64,000 nucleotides of DNA from Pseudomonas sp. (GTDB taxonomy: Bacteria; Pseudomonadota; Gammaproteobacteria; Pseudomonadales; Pseudomonadaceae). The stretch lies in contig JAUSOF010000042.1 of assembly GCA_030656145.1 (NCBI GenBank), forward strand, positions 1 to 64,000. Reading direction: 5' to 3'. A program made the position numbers and the translations under genes. Below, piece by piece: positions 12,688 to 23,651 of the stretch. The notes below the pieces were generated by a model. It did no database searches, was not told where the DNA came from, and worked only from the letters and a program-made list of their open reading frames with translations. Numbering within the stretch: the stretch's first letter is position 1; every line of letters starts with the position of its first letter.

Positions 12688-12784
12688 TCAAGCCGTACGG
12701 TCAGCATAACGGCCCTGACACCGGTCAAGCCGCAGCACATGGATTGGAGTAAACTGGATGCTATCTTTTAGCCGGAGGTGCCCA

Positions 12785-13432
12785 ATGGCCAGCGAACGTC
12801 ACTACTCCCCCGTAGACCGCCTGTTCCTGCAAGCGGACGCAGCTCTGCGTACCTTGCTGCCTTTCAGCGGTCAGCCCACTCGCCCCTCGCCAGCTATCGT
12901 GCAGACGGAAGCTGAACTGGATGAACCGACCGCGCGGCATGTCGCCGGCCTGATGCGCATCAACCACACGGGTGAGGTCTGCGCCCAGGCGCTGTACCAA
13001 GGCCAAGCGCTGACTGCCAAGCTGCCAGACGTGCGCGCCGCGATGGAGCATGCCGCCGATGAGGAAATCGATCATCTGGCCTGGTGCGAACAGCGCATTC
13101 GCCAGCTTGGCAGCCAACCGAGCGTACTCAACCCGCTGTTTTATGGCCTGTCTTTTAGCGTTGGCGCATTGGCCGGTCTGATCAGCGACAAGGTCAGCCT
13201 GGGATTTGTCGCCGCCACTGAAGATCAGGTAGTCAAACACCTGGACGATCACCTGCAACAGCTGCCAGCCAACGACGACAAGTCGCGGGCAATACTTGAG
13301 CAGATGCGCCTCGATGAAGAACGCCATGCCACCAGTGCATTGGAAGCAGGGGGGCTGCGCTTCCCCGCACCGGTAAAATTCGGCATGACACTCTTGTCCA
13401 AGGTCATGACCAAGAGCGCCTATCGGCTATAG
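12785..13432 (+). CDS. coq7: 3-demethoxyubiquinol 3-hydroxylase
   Basis: Di-iron motifs [34 protein letters not shown]. Confidence 0.93.
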   Translation: MASERHYSPVDRLFLQADAALRTLLPFSGQPTRPSPAIVQTEAELDEPTARHVAGLMRINHTGEVCAQALYQGQALTAKLPDVRAAMEHAADEEIDHLAWCEQRIRQLGSQPSVLNPLFYGLSFSVGALAGLISDKVSLGFVAATEDQVVKHLDDHLQQLPANDDKSRAILEQMRLDEERHATSALEAGGLRFPAPVKFGMTLLSKVMTKSAYRL

Positions 13433-13531
13433 CCATACGCACATCAACTGGCGAGCGGGTCACGGCAATCAGCCCGCGAGCCAGGCTATACCCGCGCGGG
13501 TCGAACTTAGCGGAGGCGGATGACTTTGCCG

Positions 13532-13960
13532 CTAAGCCAGTTCGACAATCTCGTAGTCGTGGGTGATCGCAACCCCGGCGCGCCCAAGCATGATCGAGGC
13601 CGAGCAATATTTCTCCGCCGACAGCTCCACCGCACGCTTGACTTGAGCCTCTTTCAGGCCGCGGCCCTTGACCACAAAATGCAGGTGAATCTTGGTGAAC
13701 ACCTTCGGCTCTTCGGTGGCCCGTTCGGCCTCGAGAAAGGCTTCACAGCTTTCTACCGGCTGCCTGGATTTTTTCAGGATGCTGACCACATCGAAGTTAC
13801 TGCAACCGCCGAGACCGATCAGCAACATCTCCATCGGGCGCACACCCAGGTTACGCCCGCCGCTCTCTGGCGGGCCGTCCATCACCACCGCGTGACCACT
13901 GCCCGACTCACCGATAAACAGGGCTTCGCCAGCCCATTGAATGCGCGCTTTCATTACCAA
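13532..13960 (-). CDS. OsmC family protein (YhfA-like)
   Basis: GVRPMEMLLIGLGGCSNFDVVSILKK. Confidence 0.88.
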   Translation of the reverse strand: MVMKARIQWAGEALFIGESGSGHAVVMDGPPESGGRNLGVRPMEMLLIGLGGCSNFDVVSILKKSRQPVESCEAFLEAERATEEPKVFTKIHLHFVVKGRGLKEAQVKRAVELSAEKYCSASIMLGRAGVAITHDYEIVELA

Positions 13961-14345
13961 GCCTCCGCTGTTAAAAAGGGGTCGCAGCTTATCACAGCAT
14001 TTTTCGCTACTTGGTTTCAGCCTTCAGGCTGAATGTTCCTCGGCTAGATGTTAGCCGTGTCGCAAAACCGGCCCCTGGTTTGCCGTGCTTGTTAAGCCGA
14101 CGCCGGATTGCTGGCACACTTGGACCAGATAACTATAAGAAATGGCTCTGTACTCGTTAACCGTTGTAACGGTCGTCGCTTGAAGCGTGCGTCGGGTGGC
14201 AATCCGTTTTAGCCCACCGCCACCCGCACTGAACACATGATGGGCTAAAGCCAAACCCTGGTTTGCGCCCAGCAGTTGACGGAGACATAGCCTAAGAAAT
14301 TGCCTGTCGGACAAAGGCTTTCCTTTTCATTTTCGGGACTCAGGC

Positions 14346-14990
14346 ATGGTCGCAATTACCCTTACACCTAAAATAAAGAATCTCGACAAACTTCTCGCGC
14401 ATTGTCACCGTCGCCGCTATACGGCAAAAAGCACCATCATCTATGCAGGTGATCGCAGCGAAACCCTGTTCTTCATCGTCAAAGGTTCGGTAACCATCCT
14501 GATTGAGGATGACGATGGCCGTGAAATGATCATCGCCTACCTCAATCCCGGTGATTTTTTCGGCGAGATGGGCCTGTTCGATAAGGACGGCGCCGAGAAA
14601 GAACGCAGCGCCTGGGTGCGTGCCAAGACCGAATGCGAAGTAGCCGAACTCAGCTACACCAAGTTCCGCGAACTGACCCAGCAAGACCCGGACATCCTCT
14701 ACGCCCTGGGCAGCCAGATGGCCGAGCGCTTGCGCAACACCACGCGCAAGGTCGGCGACCTGGCGTTTCTTGACGTCACCGGCCGCGTCGCACGCACCCT
14801 GCTTGACCTGTGCAAGCAGCCGGACGCCATGACCCACCCGGACGGCATGCAGATCAAGATCACTCGCCAGGAAATCGGCCGCATCGTCGGCTGCTCGCGC
14901 GAGATGGTCGGCCGCGTGCTCAAGGCCTTGGAAGAGCAAGGCCTGGTCAACGTCAAAGGCAAGACCATGGTGGTATTCGGTACGCGCTGA
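14346..14990 (+). CDS. vfr: cAMP-binding CRP-family global regulator Vfr
   Basis: Cyclic-nucleotide fold ([10 protein letters not shown]) and [25 protein letters not shown]. Confidence 0.92.
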   Translation: MVAITLTPKIKNLDKLLAHCHRRRYTAKSTIIYAGDRSETLFFIVKGSVTILIEDDDGREMIIAYLNPGDFFGEMGLFDKDGAEKERSAWVRAKTECEVAELSYTKFRELTQQDPDILYALGSQMAERLRNTTRKVGDLAFLDVTGRVARTLLDLCKQPDAMTHPDGMQIKITRQEIGRIVGCSREMVGRVLKALEEQGLVNVKGKTMVVFGTR

Positions 14991-15005
14991 CCCCACTACA
15001 GAGAT

Positions 15006-15035
15006 AAAAAAGCCGACGCATGCGTCGGCTTTTTT
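15006..15035. terminator. Bidirectional intrinsic terminator between convergent vfr and trpC
   Basis: Perfect palindrome AAAAAAGCCGACGCA/TGCGTCGGCTTTTTT. Confidence 0.9.
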
Positions 15036-15049
15036 CTGCGTGCCTGTAA

Positions 15050-15886
15050 TCAGTCCACATCCAGCGAGCTGATGACTCGCTTGCGTTCGGGGAAGAACAA
15101 GCGCTCAAGCTCAACGCCTGGGTTTTCAGCGCGCATAAATGCCTCACCCACCAGAAAAGCGTACACCTCGTTGATCTCCATCAGCTCGACATCGGCGCGA
15201 TTGAGGATGCCGCTCTCGGTCACCACCAGACGATCGCGCGGAACTCGCGGCAGCAGATCCAGGGTGGTTTCCAGGTTGAGTTCGAAGGTGTGCAGATTAC
15301 GGTTGTTGATGCCCACCAGCGGCGTGTCCAGGGTATTCAGCGCACGCTCCAACTCGTCGCCATCATGCACCTCGACCAGCACGTCGAGGTCGAAAGCCTT
15401 GGCGGTGGCCGCCAACTCGGCCATCTGCGCATCGGACAGCGCCGCCACGATCAACAGCACGCAATCAGCGCCCAGAGCCCGAGCCTCGATGACCTGGTAG
15501 GGATCGATCATGAAGTCCTTGCGGATCACCGGCAGCGAACAGGCGCTGCGCGCCTCCTGCAGGTAGAGGTCGGCGCCCTGGAAGTAATCCTGATCCGTCA
15601 GCACCGACAGGCAGGTTGCCCCGCCAGCCTGATAGCTGCGGGCGATGTCCGCAGGCACGAAGATCTCACGCAGCACACCCTTGCTCGGCGAAGCCTTCTT
15701 GATTTCGGCGATCACCGCCGGCTGCTTGCGTTTGGCCTGTTCCTGCAAAGCCCGGGCAAACCCCCGTGGCGTATCAGCGGCACGGGCTTGCTGCTCGACT
15801 TCCTCAAGGCCGACGATGGCGCGACGCTCGGCCACCTCTTCGGCCTTGCGGGCCAGGATCTTTTCCAGAATGGTGGGAATACTCAC
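15050..15886 (-). CDS. trpC: Indole-3-glycerol phosphate synthase
   Basis: [25 protein letters not shown] motifs. Confidence 0.95.
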   Translation of the reverse strand: MSIPTILEKILARKAEEVAERRAIVGLEEVEQQARAADTPRGFARALQEQAKRKQPAVIAEIKKASPSKGVLREIFVPADIARSYQAGGATCLSVLTDQDYFQGADLYLQEARSACSLPVIRKDFMIDPYQVIEARALGADCVLLIVAALSDAQMAELAATAKAFDLDVLVEVHDGDELERALNTLDTPLVGINNRNLHTFELNLETTLDLLPRVPRDRLVVTESGILNRADVELMEINEVYAFLVGEAFMRAENPGVELERLFFPERKRVISSLDVD

Positions 15887-16929
15887 CCTTGATTCTCCTG
15901 CTTGAATACCGCGGTAAAGGACACCAGTTCCTGCAGCTTCTCCCAGGCCAACCCGGTATGCAGCGCATCATGGGCCAGTTGCACACCTTCTTTCAGGCTG
16001 CTGGCCAGGTCACAGGCATACAACGCCGCACCGGCATTTAGCACAATCATGTCGGCCGCCTTCTGGCCCTGCTCACCCTTGCGCTTGGTCAGCGCATCAC
16101 GAATCAGTGCCAGCGATTGTTCGGCGTCATCGACGGTCAACCCGATCAGGCTCTGACTCTTGATGCCAAAATCTTCCGGCTGAATGATGTACTCACTCAC
16201 AATGCCGTCTTTCAGCTCAGCGACAAAAGTAGGTGCCGCCAGGCTGATCTCGTCCAGACCGTCCTGGGCATGCACCACCAGCACATGCTCACTGCCCAGG
16301 CGCTGCAGCACTTCGGCCAGGGGCCGGCACAGTGCCTTGCTGAACACCCCCAGCACCTGATGCTTGACCCCGGCAGGATTGGTCATCGGCCCGAGCATAT
16401 TGAAGAGGGTACGCAGGCCCAGTTCGCGACGCGGGCCGATGGCGTACTTCATCGCACCATGGTGGGCCGGGGCGAACATGAAGCCGACCCCCACACTCTC
16501 GACGCAACGCGCCACCTGCTCGGGGGTGAGATTGAGGTTGACCCCGGCGGCCTCCAGCAGATCGGCGCTGCCGCTCTTGCCCGAGACCGCGCGGTTACCG
16601 TGCTTGGCCACCCGGCCACCGGCGGCGGCGACGACGAAGGCCGCTGCGGTGGAAACGTTGAAGATATTCATGCCGTCGCCGCCGGTGCCGCAGGTGTCCA
16701 CCAGATGACTGGCGTTGATGCGCACCGGGGCGGCCAGCTCACGCATGAGCTGCGCCGCACCGACGATTTCGTCGATGGTCTCGCTCTTCATGCGCAAACC
16801 CATGAGGAAGGCACCGACCTGCGCATCGGTGCACTGGCCAGTCATGATCTCGCGCATCACATCCTGCATTTCGGCAGTGCTCAGATCGAGCTGATTGACT
16901 ACCCGGTCGAGGGCTTCCTTGATATTCAT
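15883..16929 (-). CDS. trpD: Anthranilate phosphoribosyltransferase
   Basis: [17 protein letters not shown]; overlaps trpC by ATGA. Confidence 0.95.
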   Translation of the reverse strand: MNIKEALDRVVNQLDLSTAEMQDVMREIMTGQCTDAQVGAFLMGLRMKSETIDEIVGAAQLMRELAAPVRINASHLVDTCGTGGDGMNIFNVSTAAAFVVAAAGGRVAKHGNRAVSGKSGSADLLEAAGVNLNLTPEQVARCVESVGVGFMFAPAHHGAMKYAIGPRRELGLRTLFNMLGPMTNPAGVKHQVLGVFSKALCRPLAEVLQRLGSEHVLVVHAQDGLDEISLAAPTFVAELKDGIVSEYIIQPEDFGIKSQSLIGLTVDDAEQSLALIRDALTKRKGEQGQKAADMIVLNAGAALYACDLASSLKEGVQLAHDALHTGLAWEKLQELVSFTAVFKQENQG

Positions 16930-17522
16930 GCGCGCACGCCTCCTTGTTGCTTGAGGAAGTTGGCAAAGAGCTCATGGCCCTGCTCGGTGAGAATGGATTC
17001 CGGGTGGAACTGCACACCCTCGATGTTCAACGTCTTGTGCCGCAGGCCCATGATTTCATCGACAGCGCCGTCTTCGTGCTGGGTCCAGGCGGTCACTTCG
17101 AGGCAATCGGGCAGGGTTTCGCGCTTGACCACCAGGGAATGATAGCGGGTCACTGTCAGCGGATTGTTAAGACCGGCGAACACCCCGCTATTTTCGTGGA
17201 ACACCGGGCTGGTCTTGCCGTGCATCACCTGGCGGGCGCGCACCACATCACCACCGAAGGCCTGACCGATGCTCTGGTGACCCAGGCAGACGCCGAGAAT
17301 CGGCAGCTGGCCGGCAAAGTGCTGGATTACTGCCAGCGATACGCCGGCCTCGTTGGGCGTGCAGGGCCCGGGCGAAACCACAATGCGTTCGGGTTGCAGG
17401 GCGGCGATCTCGGCGACACTCAACTCGTCGTTACGGATCACACGCACCTCGGCACCCAACTCACCGAGGTACTGCACCACGTTGTAGGTGAAGGAGTCGT
17501 AATTGTCGATCATCAGCAGCAT
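16926..17522 (-). CDS. trpG: Anthranilate synthase component II
   Basis: [29 protein letters not shown]; start corrected from the ORF track. Confidence 0.95.
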   Translation of the reverse strand: MLLMIDNYDSFTYNVVQYLGELGAEVRVIRNDELSVAEIAALQPERIVVSPGPCTPNEAGVSLAVIQHFAGQLPILGVCLGHQSIGQAFGGDVVRARQVMHGKTSPVFHENSGVFAGLNNPLTVTRYHSLVVKRETLPDCLEVTAWTQHEDGAVDEIMGLRHKTLNIEGVQFHPESILTEQGHELFANFLKQQGGVRA

Positions 17523-17533
17523 GGCAAGACTCC

Positions 17534-19027
17534 TCAGCGCGGGTTCTGGTCGGGGACGGTTTGTTCGGCAAGCGCGACGGCGCGGAACATGGCGCGACGC
17601 TTGTTCAGGGTTTCTTCCCACTCCAGAGCCGGTACCGAGTCGGCAACGATGCCGGCGCCGGCCTGCACATGCAGTTCGCCGTCCTTGATCACTGCGGTGC
17701 GGATGGCGATGGCGGTGTCCATGTTGCCGTTCCAGGCCAGGTAACCGACGGCGCCACCGTAGACACCACGCTTGACCGGCTCTAGCTCGTCGATGATTTC
17801 CATCGCGCGGATTTTCGGTGCCCCGGACAGGGTGCCGGCCGGCAGGATCGCGCGCAGGGCGGCCATCGCCGTCAGGCCTTCCTTGAGCTGCCCGGTGACG
17901 TTGGAGACGATGTGCATGACGTTGGAATAGCGCTCGATCACCATCTTCTCGGTGAGCTTGACCGAGCCGGTGCTGGCGACCCGACCGACGTCGTTACGGC
18001 CCAGGTCGATCAGCATCAGGTGTTCGGCGACTTCCTTGGCGTCCGCCAGCAGATCCTGCTCCAGGGCCAGATCGGCCTCTTCATTGGCGCCGCGCGGGCG
18101 GGTGCCGGCGATCGGCCGCACCGTGACCAGACCGTCCTCGAGACGCACCAGTACTTCCGGCGAGCTGCCGACCACATGGAAGTCGCCGAAATTGAAGAAG
18201 TACATATAGGGCGTCGGATTGATGCAGCGCAGCGCCCGGTACAAATCGATGGGTGCGGCCTTGAACGGGATCGACATGCGCTGGGAAATCACCACCTGCA
18301 TGCAGTCGCCGGCGAGGATGTATTCCTTGATCGCACTGACCGAGCGTTCGTAGTCGTCGCGGCTGAAGCTGGAGCGGAATACCGGTTCGGCAGCGGGCGG
18401 CGCATTCAGGTCGACGCCCAGGCGCGGGGTAATCGGCTGGCGCAGCTTGCGCAGGATCTCCTGCAGACGTGCCTGGCCCTGTTCCAGGGCGCCCTCCTCG
18501 GCCGGATCGGCGAGGACGATGGCGTGCATCTTGCCGGCCAGATTGTCGAACACCACCACGGCGTCGGAGACCATCAGCAGGATATCCGGGGTACCCAGCG
18601 GGTCGGGATTGCTCCCCGCCGCCAGCTTCGGTTCGACGTAACGCACGCTGTCGTAGCCGAAGTAGCCGACCAGCCCGCCATTGAAACGCGGCAGCCCGGG
18701 CAGGGTCGGCACCTTGTAGCGTGCCTGGAACTGCTCAACGAAGGCCAGCGGGTCGGCGCACTCATGGCGCTCCACCTCGACGCCATCGACGCTGATGCTC
18801 ACGCGGTGACCATAGGCACGCAGCACAGTGCGCGCAGGCAGACCAATAATCGAGTAACGGCCCCATTTCTCGCCACCCTGGACCGACTCCAGCAGGTAGC
18901 TGTTGGCCTCGTCGGCCAGCTTCAGGTAGATCGACAGCGGGGTATCGAAATCGACCAGGGTTTCATAGGCAAGCGGAATGCGGTTATAGCCGGCAGCGGC
19001 TAAACGCAGGAATTCTTCGCGGATCAT
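17534..19027 (-). CDS. trpE: Anthranilate synthase component I
   Basis: [19 protein letters not shown]; chorismate-binding motifs (PVAGTRPRG-like [28 protein letters not shown]). Confidence 0.95.
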   Translation of the reverse strand: MIREEFLRLAAAGYNRIPLAYETLVDFDTPLSIYLKLADEANSYLLESVQGGEKWGRYSIIGLPARTVLRAYGHRVSISVDGVEVERHECADPLAFVEQFQARYKVPTLPGLPRFNGGLVGYFGYDSVRYVEPKLAAGSNPDPLGTPDILLMVSDAVVVFDNLAGKMHAIVLADPAEEGALEQGQARLQEILRKLRQPITPRLGVDLNAPPAAEPVFRSSFSRDDYERSVSAIKEYILAGDCMQVVISQRMSIPFKAAPIDLYRALRCINPTPYMYFFNFGDFHVVGSSPEVLVRLEDGLVTVRPIAGTRPRGANEEADLALEQDLLADAKEVAEHLMLIDLGRNDVGRVASTGSVKLTEKMVIERYSNVMHIVSNVTGQLKEGLTAMAALRAILPAGTLSGAPKIRAMEIIDELEPVKRGVYGGAVGYLAWNGNMDTAIAIRTAVIKDGELHVQAGAGIVADSVPALEWEETLNKRRAMFRAVALAEQTVPDQNPR

Positions 19028-19094
19028 TATCAGCCTCGTGGCTTGAGGGTAAACGGTTGTGTGCAAACGCGCCGCCTAAGCGGCCAAGATCGGG

Positions 19095-19139
19095 TCAGAG
19101 GCGCCAGCGCCAGCGGGCCAGGGCCTTGATGATGTTCAT
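19095..19139 (-). CDS. Candidate trp leader peptide MNIIKALARWRWRL
   Basis: 14-codon ORF upstream of trpE with two Trp codons (TGG CGC TGG); within the 5' leader of a candidate promoter. Confidence 0.6.
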   Translation of the reverse strand: MNIIKALARWRWRL

Positions 19140-19210
19140 ACCGATTCTTGCGGACCAGCGCGTGCAGGTAACCACCACGGAGCTCTCTCAGGCAGGAGTA
19201 AAGTCTGGCA

Positions 19211-19239
19211 ACACTAGCGCAGCCGCCAGACCTAAGCAA
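19211..19239 (-). promoter_or_regulatory. Candidate trpE promoter TTGCTT-N17-TAGTGT
   Basis: Reverse complement of 19211-19239, between gph and the leader ORF. Confidence 0.45.
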
Positions 19240-19254
19240 CCCGGCCAGCGTGGC

Positions 19255-19944
19255 TTAGCCGGCAACCAGCAACTGGCGCAAATCATCCAGCACCCGCAGC
19301 GGTCCTTCTTCAGCGATTGGGCGACCGTGGTTGTAACCGTAACTCAGCGCCACGCAGGGCACACCGGCCGCCTTGGCCGCCAGCACGTCATTGCGTGAAT
19401 CGCCGATAAACAGTGCCTGCCGCGCCTCGACCCGGGCCAGCTGCAACACATGCAGCAGCGCCGCCGGATCGGGTTTTTGCTGTGGCAGCGTGTCGCCGCC
19501 AATGATCCAACGGAAATAGCTGCCCAGGCCCTTTTCATCCAGCAGCGGCGCGACGAAGCGTTCGGGCTTGTTGGTGATGATCGCCATCTCGACCTGCTGC
19601 GCACGCAGCCAGTCGAGGGTTTCCAGCACGCCCGGATAAATCCGGGTCAAGCTGTGGTCATCGGCATAAGCCTGCATAAAAAGTTCGAGTGCCTGCTCGG
19701 CGTCGGCGTCGTCGATGTGCGCGTGCTGCAGACCACCGGCCAGGGCGCGTCGCACCAGCACTCGCGCCCCATTGCCGACCCAGTCGCGCACCTGCAGGGT
19801 GCCGGCTGCAGGCTGCCCGAGCTGGAGCAGACTCTTGTCCACCGCAGCAGCCAGATCCGGAACCGAATCGACCAGCGTACCGTCCAGGTCAAACATCACC
19901 AGACGCGGCAGTTCGCCCGCGAACAGTGCATGCAGTGCCGTCAC
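19255..19944 (-). CDS. gph: Phosphoglycolate phosphatase
   Basis: HAD motifs [33 protein letters not shown]. Confidence 0.93.
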   Translation of the reverse strand: MTALHALFAGELPRLVMFDLDGTLVDSVPDLAAAVDKSLLQLGQPAAGTLQVRDWVGNGARVLVRRALAGGLQHAHIDDADAEQALELFMQAYADDHSLTRIYPGVLETLDWLRAQQVEMAIITNKPERFVAPLLDEKGLGSYFRWIIGGDTLPQQKPDPAALLHVLQLARVEARQALFIGDSRNDVLAAKAAGVPCVALSYGYNHGRPIAEEGPLRVLDDLRQLLVAG

Positions 19945-20615
19945 CCGTGCACCTGAGCCAGCTCGGCACGCATGGCATCGATCACGCGCTTATAGTCCGG
20001 CTGGCTGAAGATCGCCGAGCCAGCAACAAAGGTGTCGGCACCGGCGGCGGCGATCTCGCGAATGTTCTGTACATTGACCCCGCCATCGATCTCCAGGCGG
20101 ATCTCACGACCGCTGGCGTCGATCAGGGCGCGGGCCTCTTTGAGTTTCTCCAGGGTGTGGAGGATAAATTTCTGCCCACCAAAACCCGGATTGACACTCA
20201 TCAGCAGAATCATGTCGACCTTGTCCAGCACGTGCTTGAGCACCTCCAGCGAGGTGGCCGGATTGAACACCAGGCCCGCCTTGCAGCCGCCATCACGGAT
20301 CAGCTGCAGCGAACGATCGACATGCTCGCTGGCCTCCGGGTGGAAGGTGATATAGCTGGCGCCAGCGTCGATGAAATCGCCAATGATGCGATCCACCGGC
20401 TTGACCATCAGGTGCGCGTCGATGGGCGCGGTGATGCCGTACTTGCGCAGCGCCGCGCAGACCATCGGGCCGATGGTCAGGTTGGGCACATAGTGGTTGT
20501 CCATCACATCGAAGTGGACGATGTCGGCACCCGCGGCGAGCACCTTGTCGACTTCCTCGCCCAGGCGGGCGAAATCGGCAGAGAGGATCGACGGGGCGAT
20601 GGCGAAGGGTTGCAT
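19941..20615 (-). CDS. rpe: Ribulose-phosphate 3-epimerase
   Basis: [31 protein letters not shown]. Confidence 0.95.
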   Translation of the reverse strand: MQPFAIAPSILSADFARLGEEVDKVLAAGADIVHFDVMDNHYVPNLTIGPMVCAALRKYGITAPIDAHLMVKPVDRIIGDFIDAGASYITFHPEASEHVDRSLQLIRDGGCKAGLVFNPATSLEVLKHVLDKVDMILLMSVNPGFGGQKFILHTLEKLKEARALIDASGREIRLEIDGGVNVQNIREIAAAGADTFVAGSAIFSQPDYKRVIDAMRAELAQVHG

Positions 20616-20760
20616 GGCGCACCTCGGTGGCATTCACGAAAGTGGCGCATTGTACCCGAGCACATTCTCAAGCGTCGCGGCAACAATGGTCGGCAGGTGG
20701 CGCGCCTTTTCAATCCACCATCGGGAAGGTGGATGGGTAAAGCGTCAACGCAGACAAGGA

Positions 20761-20782
20761 AAAACCCGCCGAAGCGGGTTTT
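20761..20782 (-). terminator. Intrinsic terminator downstream of gabT
   Basis: AAAACCCGC-CGAA-GCGGGTTTT hairpin. Confidence 0.8.
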
Positions 20783-20801
20783 GTGGGTAACGCGCTGGGG
20801 A

Positions 20802-22082
20802 TCAGGCCAGTTCGTCGAAGCACTCAGCAATGATCGCCAGGCCACGGTCGAGCAGTTCATCTTCGGCAGTCAGCGGCACCAGCACCCGCAACACATTGCC
20901 GTAGGTGCCGCAGGACAGCAGGATCAAGCCCTTGTCGCGCGCCTTGGCGACGATCTGCCCGGTCAGGGCAGCGTTGGGTTTGTGCAGATCGCCGTCCTCG
21001 CACAGCTCCATGGCGATCATCGCGCCCAGGGCGCGCACCTCGCCGATCGCCTTGTGCTTGGCCTGGATGGCCTTGAGGCCGGTGACCAGACGCTCGCCAA
21101 CTGCCTTGCAGCGCTCCAGCAGCTGTTCTTCCTCGAACACTTCCATCACGGCCAGGGCTGCGGCGCAGGCAATCGGGCTACCGGCGTAGGTGCCGCCCAG
21201 GCCGCCTGGAGCGATGGCGTCCATATACTCGGCCTTGCCGCACACGCCTGCCACCGGGAAACCGCCGGCGATGGACTTGGCGAAGGTGGTCAGGTCGGCG
21301 GCGACGCCCATCTGTTCCATGGCGAAGAAGGTGCCGGTACGCCCGGCGCCGGTCTGCACTTCGTCGGCGATCAGGAGGATGCCGTGCTGGTCGCAGAGGG
21401 CGCGCAGGCGCTGCATGAATGCTTTCGGCGCGACGTAGAAACCGCCCTCGCCCTGCACCGGTTCGATGATGATCGCGGCAATGTCGCGCGGCTCGGCATC
21501 GTTCTTGAACACCCGTTCGATGCTGGCGATGGCGTCATCCACGCTGACCCCGTGCAGTGCGCACGGGTACTGGGCGCGGAATACGCCGCCGGGCATCAGG
21601 CCCATGCCGGCTGAATAAGGATTGACCTTGCCGGTCAGCGAGAGGGTCATCATGGTGCGACCGTGGTAGGCGCCAGTGAAGGCGATTACCCCGGTACGGC
21701 CGGTGGCGGCACGGGCGATCTTCACCGCGTTCTCGACCGCCTCGGAACCGGTGGTGACCAGCAGGGTTTTCTTGGCGAAGTCGCCCGGTACCCGCGCGTT
21801 GATCTTCTCGCACAGTTCGACATAGGGCTCGTAGGCCAGCACCTGGAAGCAGGTGTGGGTGAGCTTGGTCAGCTGTTCCTGCACTGCGGCAATGACTTTG
21901 GGGTGCAGGTGGCCGGTGTTGAGTACCGCGATGCCGCCAGCGAAGTCAATAAACTCGCGGCCTTCAACGTCGATCACCGTGGCGTTCTGCGCCCGGTCGG
22001 CGAAGATCGGGTGGATCTGCCCGACGCCACGCGGAACGGCAGCGGTGCGGCGTTGCATCAAAGATTCGTTGGTCTTGCTCAT
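20802..22082 (-). CDS. gabT: 4-aminobutyrate (or 5-aminovalerate) aminotransferase
   Basis: MSKTNESLMQRRTAAVPRGVGQIHPIFADRA; class-III aminotransferase motifs; follows gabD. Confidence 0.92.
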   Translation of the reverse strand: MSKTNESLMQRRTAAVPRGVGQIHPIFADRAQNATVIDVEGREFIDFAGGIAVLNTGHLHPKVIAAVQEQLTKLTHTCFQVLAYEPYVELCEKINARVPGDFAKKTLLVTTGSEAVENAVKIARAATGRTGVIAFTGAYHGRTMMTLSLTGKVNPYSAGMGLMPGGVFRAQYPCALHGVSVDDAIASIERVFKNDAEPRDIAAIIIEPVQGEGGFYVAPKAFMQRLRALCDQHGILLIADEVQTGAGRTGTFFAMEQMGVAADLTTFAKSIAGGFPVAGVCGKAEYMDAIAPGGLGGTYAGSPIACAAALAVMEVFEEEQLLERCKAVGERLVTGLKAIQAKHKAIGEVRALGAMIAMELCEDGDLHKPNAALTGQIVAKARDKGLILLSCGTYGNVLRVLVPLTAEDELLDRGLAIIAECFDELA

Positions 22083-22094
22083 GCTGTCCTCGGG

Positions 22095-22148
22095 GTAGGG
22101 TGCGCCGTGCGCACCAGGAAAAAAGCAGGTGCGCGCGGCGCACCCTAC
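22095..22148. repeat. REP-like inverted repeat between gabD and gabT
   Basis: GTAGGGTGCGCCGTGCGCACC ... GGTGCGCGCGGCGCACCCTAC. Confidence 0.85.
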
Positions 22149-22168
22149 GGTGTTGAGCGGGGCGGCAA

Positions 22169-23626
22169 CTAAATGCCCATACACAGGTATTTGATTTCCA
22201 GGTATTCATCCAGGCCGTATTTCGAGCCTTCACGCCCCAGGCCGGAGGATTTCATGCCGCCGAACGGCGCCACTTCGGTGGAGATCACCCCGGTATTGAT
22301 GCCAACCATGCCGTACTCCAGCGCCTCCGCCACGCGGAACACGCGCCCCAGATCGCGGGCATAGAAGTAGGCCGCAAGGCCGAACTCGGTGTCGTTGGCC
22401 TGACGGATCACATCGCCCTCGTCGCTGAACCGGAACAGTGGCGCCAGCGGGCCGAAGGTTTCTTCACGCGCCACCGCCATGTCTGCAGTCACGCCGCTGA
22501 CGATGGTCGGCTCGAAGAAGTTGCCGCCCAGGCTGTTGCCGCCAGCGACCAGGGTCGCGCCCTTGTCCAGGGCATCAGCCAGATGCCGCTCGACCTTGGC
22601 CACCGCCTCGGCGTTGATCAACGGGCCGGTGGTGATGCCCTCGTGCATGCCGTTGCCGACCTTGAGCTTGGCCACGGCCACCTGCAACTTCGCGGCGAAA
22701 GCGTCATACACGCTGTCCTGCACATACAGGCGGTTGGCGCAGACGCAGGTCTGCCCGGCGTTGCGGTATTTGGAGATGATCGCCCCTTCGACTGCCGCAT
22801 CCAGGTCGGCATCGTCGAAGACGATAAACGGCGCGTTGCCGCCCAGTTCCAGCGAGAGCTTCTTCAGGGTCGGTGCGCACTGCTGCATCAGCTTGATGCC
22901 GACGCCAGTGGAGCCGGTGAACGACAGCTTGCGCACGATCGGGTTCTCGCACAGCTCGGCGCCCACCTCACGGCTGGCGTCCACGTCGGCCGGGATCACG
23001 CTGAGCAGGCCGGCAGGAATACCCGCGCGCTCGGCCAGAGCGGCCAGGGCCAGGGCCGAGAACGGGGTCTGCGGCGCAGGCTTGAGGACCATCGCACAGC
23101 CCACGGCTAGAGCCGGACCGGCCTTGCGGGTGATCATGGCGCTGGGGAAGTTCCACGGCGTGATGGCCGCGGTCACGCCGACGGGCTCCTTCTGTACCAG
23201 AATGCGCTTGTCCATGGCATGCGCCGGGATCACATCGCCGTAGGCGCGCTTGGCCTCCTCGGCGAACCACTCGATAAAGGAGGCGGCGTAGGCGATCTCG
23301 CCGCGGGCCTCGGCCAGGGGCTTGCCCTGCTCGGCGGTCATGATCCGCGCCAGGTCTTCCTGGTTGGCCATGATCAGGTTGAACCACAGCCGCAGGCGAT
23401 TGGCCCGCTCTTTGGCGGTCAATGCGCGCCAGGCCGGCTGCGCGATTTGCGCCGCTTCGATGGCGCGACGGGTTTCACCGCGGCCCATGTTCGGCACACT
23501 GCCGATTTTTTCAGCGTTGGCCGGATTGAATATCTCGGTGCGCGCGCCGCTGTCGGCCTCGCACCACTGGCCATTCACATAAGCCTGCTGACGCAGCAGG
23601 CTGGGGTCCTTCAACTCAAGGCTCAT
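22169..23626 (-). CDS. gabD: Succinate (or glutarate) semialdehyde dehydrogenase
   Basis: LELGGNAPFIVFDDADLDAAVEG, NAGQTCVCANR. Confidence 0.92.
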   Translation of the reverse strand: MSLELKDPSLLRQQAYVNGQWCEADSGARTEIFNPANAEKIGSVPNMGRGETRRAIEAAQIAQPAWRALTAKERANRLRLWFNLIMANQEDLARIMTAEQGKPLAEARGEIAYAASFIEWFAEEAKRAYGDVIPAHAMDKRILVQKEPVGVTAAITPWNFPSAMITRKAGPALAVGCAMVLKPAPQTPFSALALAALAERAGIPAGLLSVIPADVDASREVGAELCENPIVRKLSFTGSTGVGIKLMQQCAPTLKKLSLELGGNAPFIVFDDADLDAAVEGAIISKYRNAGQTCVCANRLYVQDSVYDAFAAKLQVAVAKLKVGNGMHEGITTGPLINAEAVAKVERHLADALDKGATLVAGGNSLGGNFFEPTIVSGVTADMAVAREETFGPLAPLFRFSDEGDVIRQANDTEFGLAAYFYARDLGRVFRVAEALEYGMVGINTGVISTEVAPFGGMKSSGLGREGSKYGLDEYLEIKYLCMGI

Positions 23627-23651
23627 GCGGACTCTCTTATTCGTTTGGCGA

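Noticed and set aside
14160-14173. Short palindrome ACCGTTGTAACGGT upstream of vfr
   Set aside because: Only 6-bp arms and no supporting second site; too weak to call an operator.
17912-19003. 363-aa plus-strand ORF
   Set aside because: Antisense to trpE; no start-site or domain support.
19689-21614. 641-aa plus-strand ORF
   Set aside because: Antisense to gph, rpe and gabT; an artefact of GC-rich codon bias with no recognisable domain.
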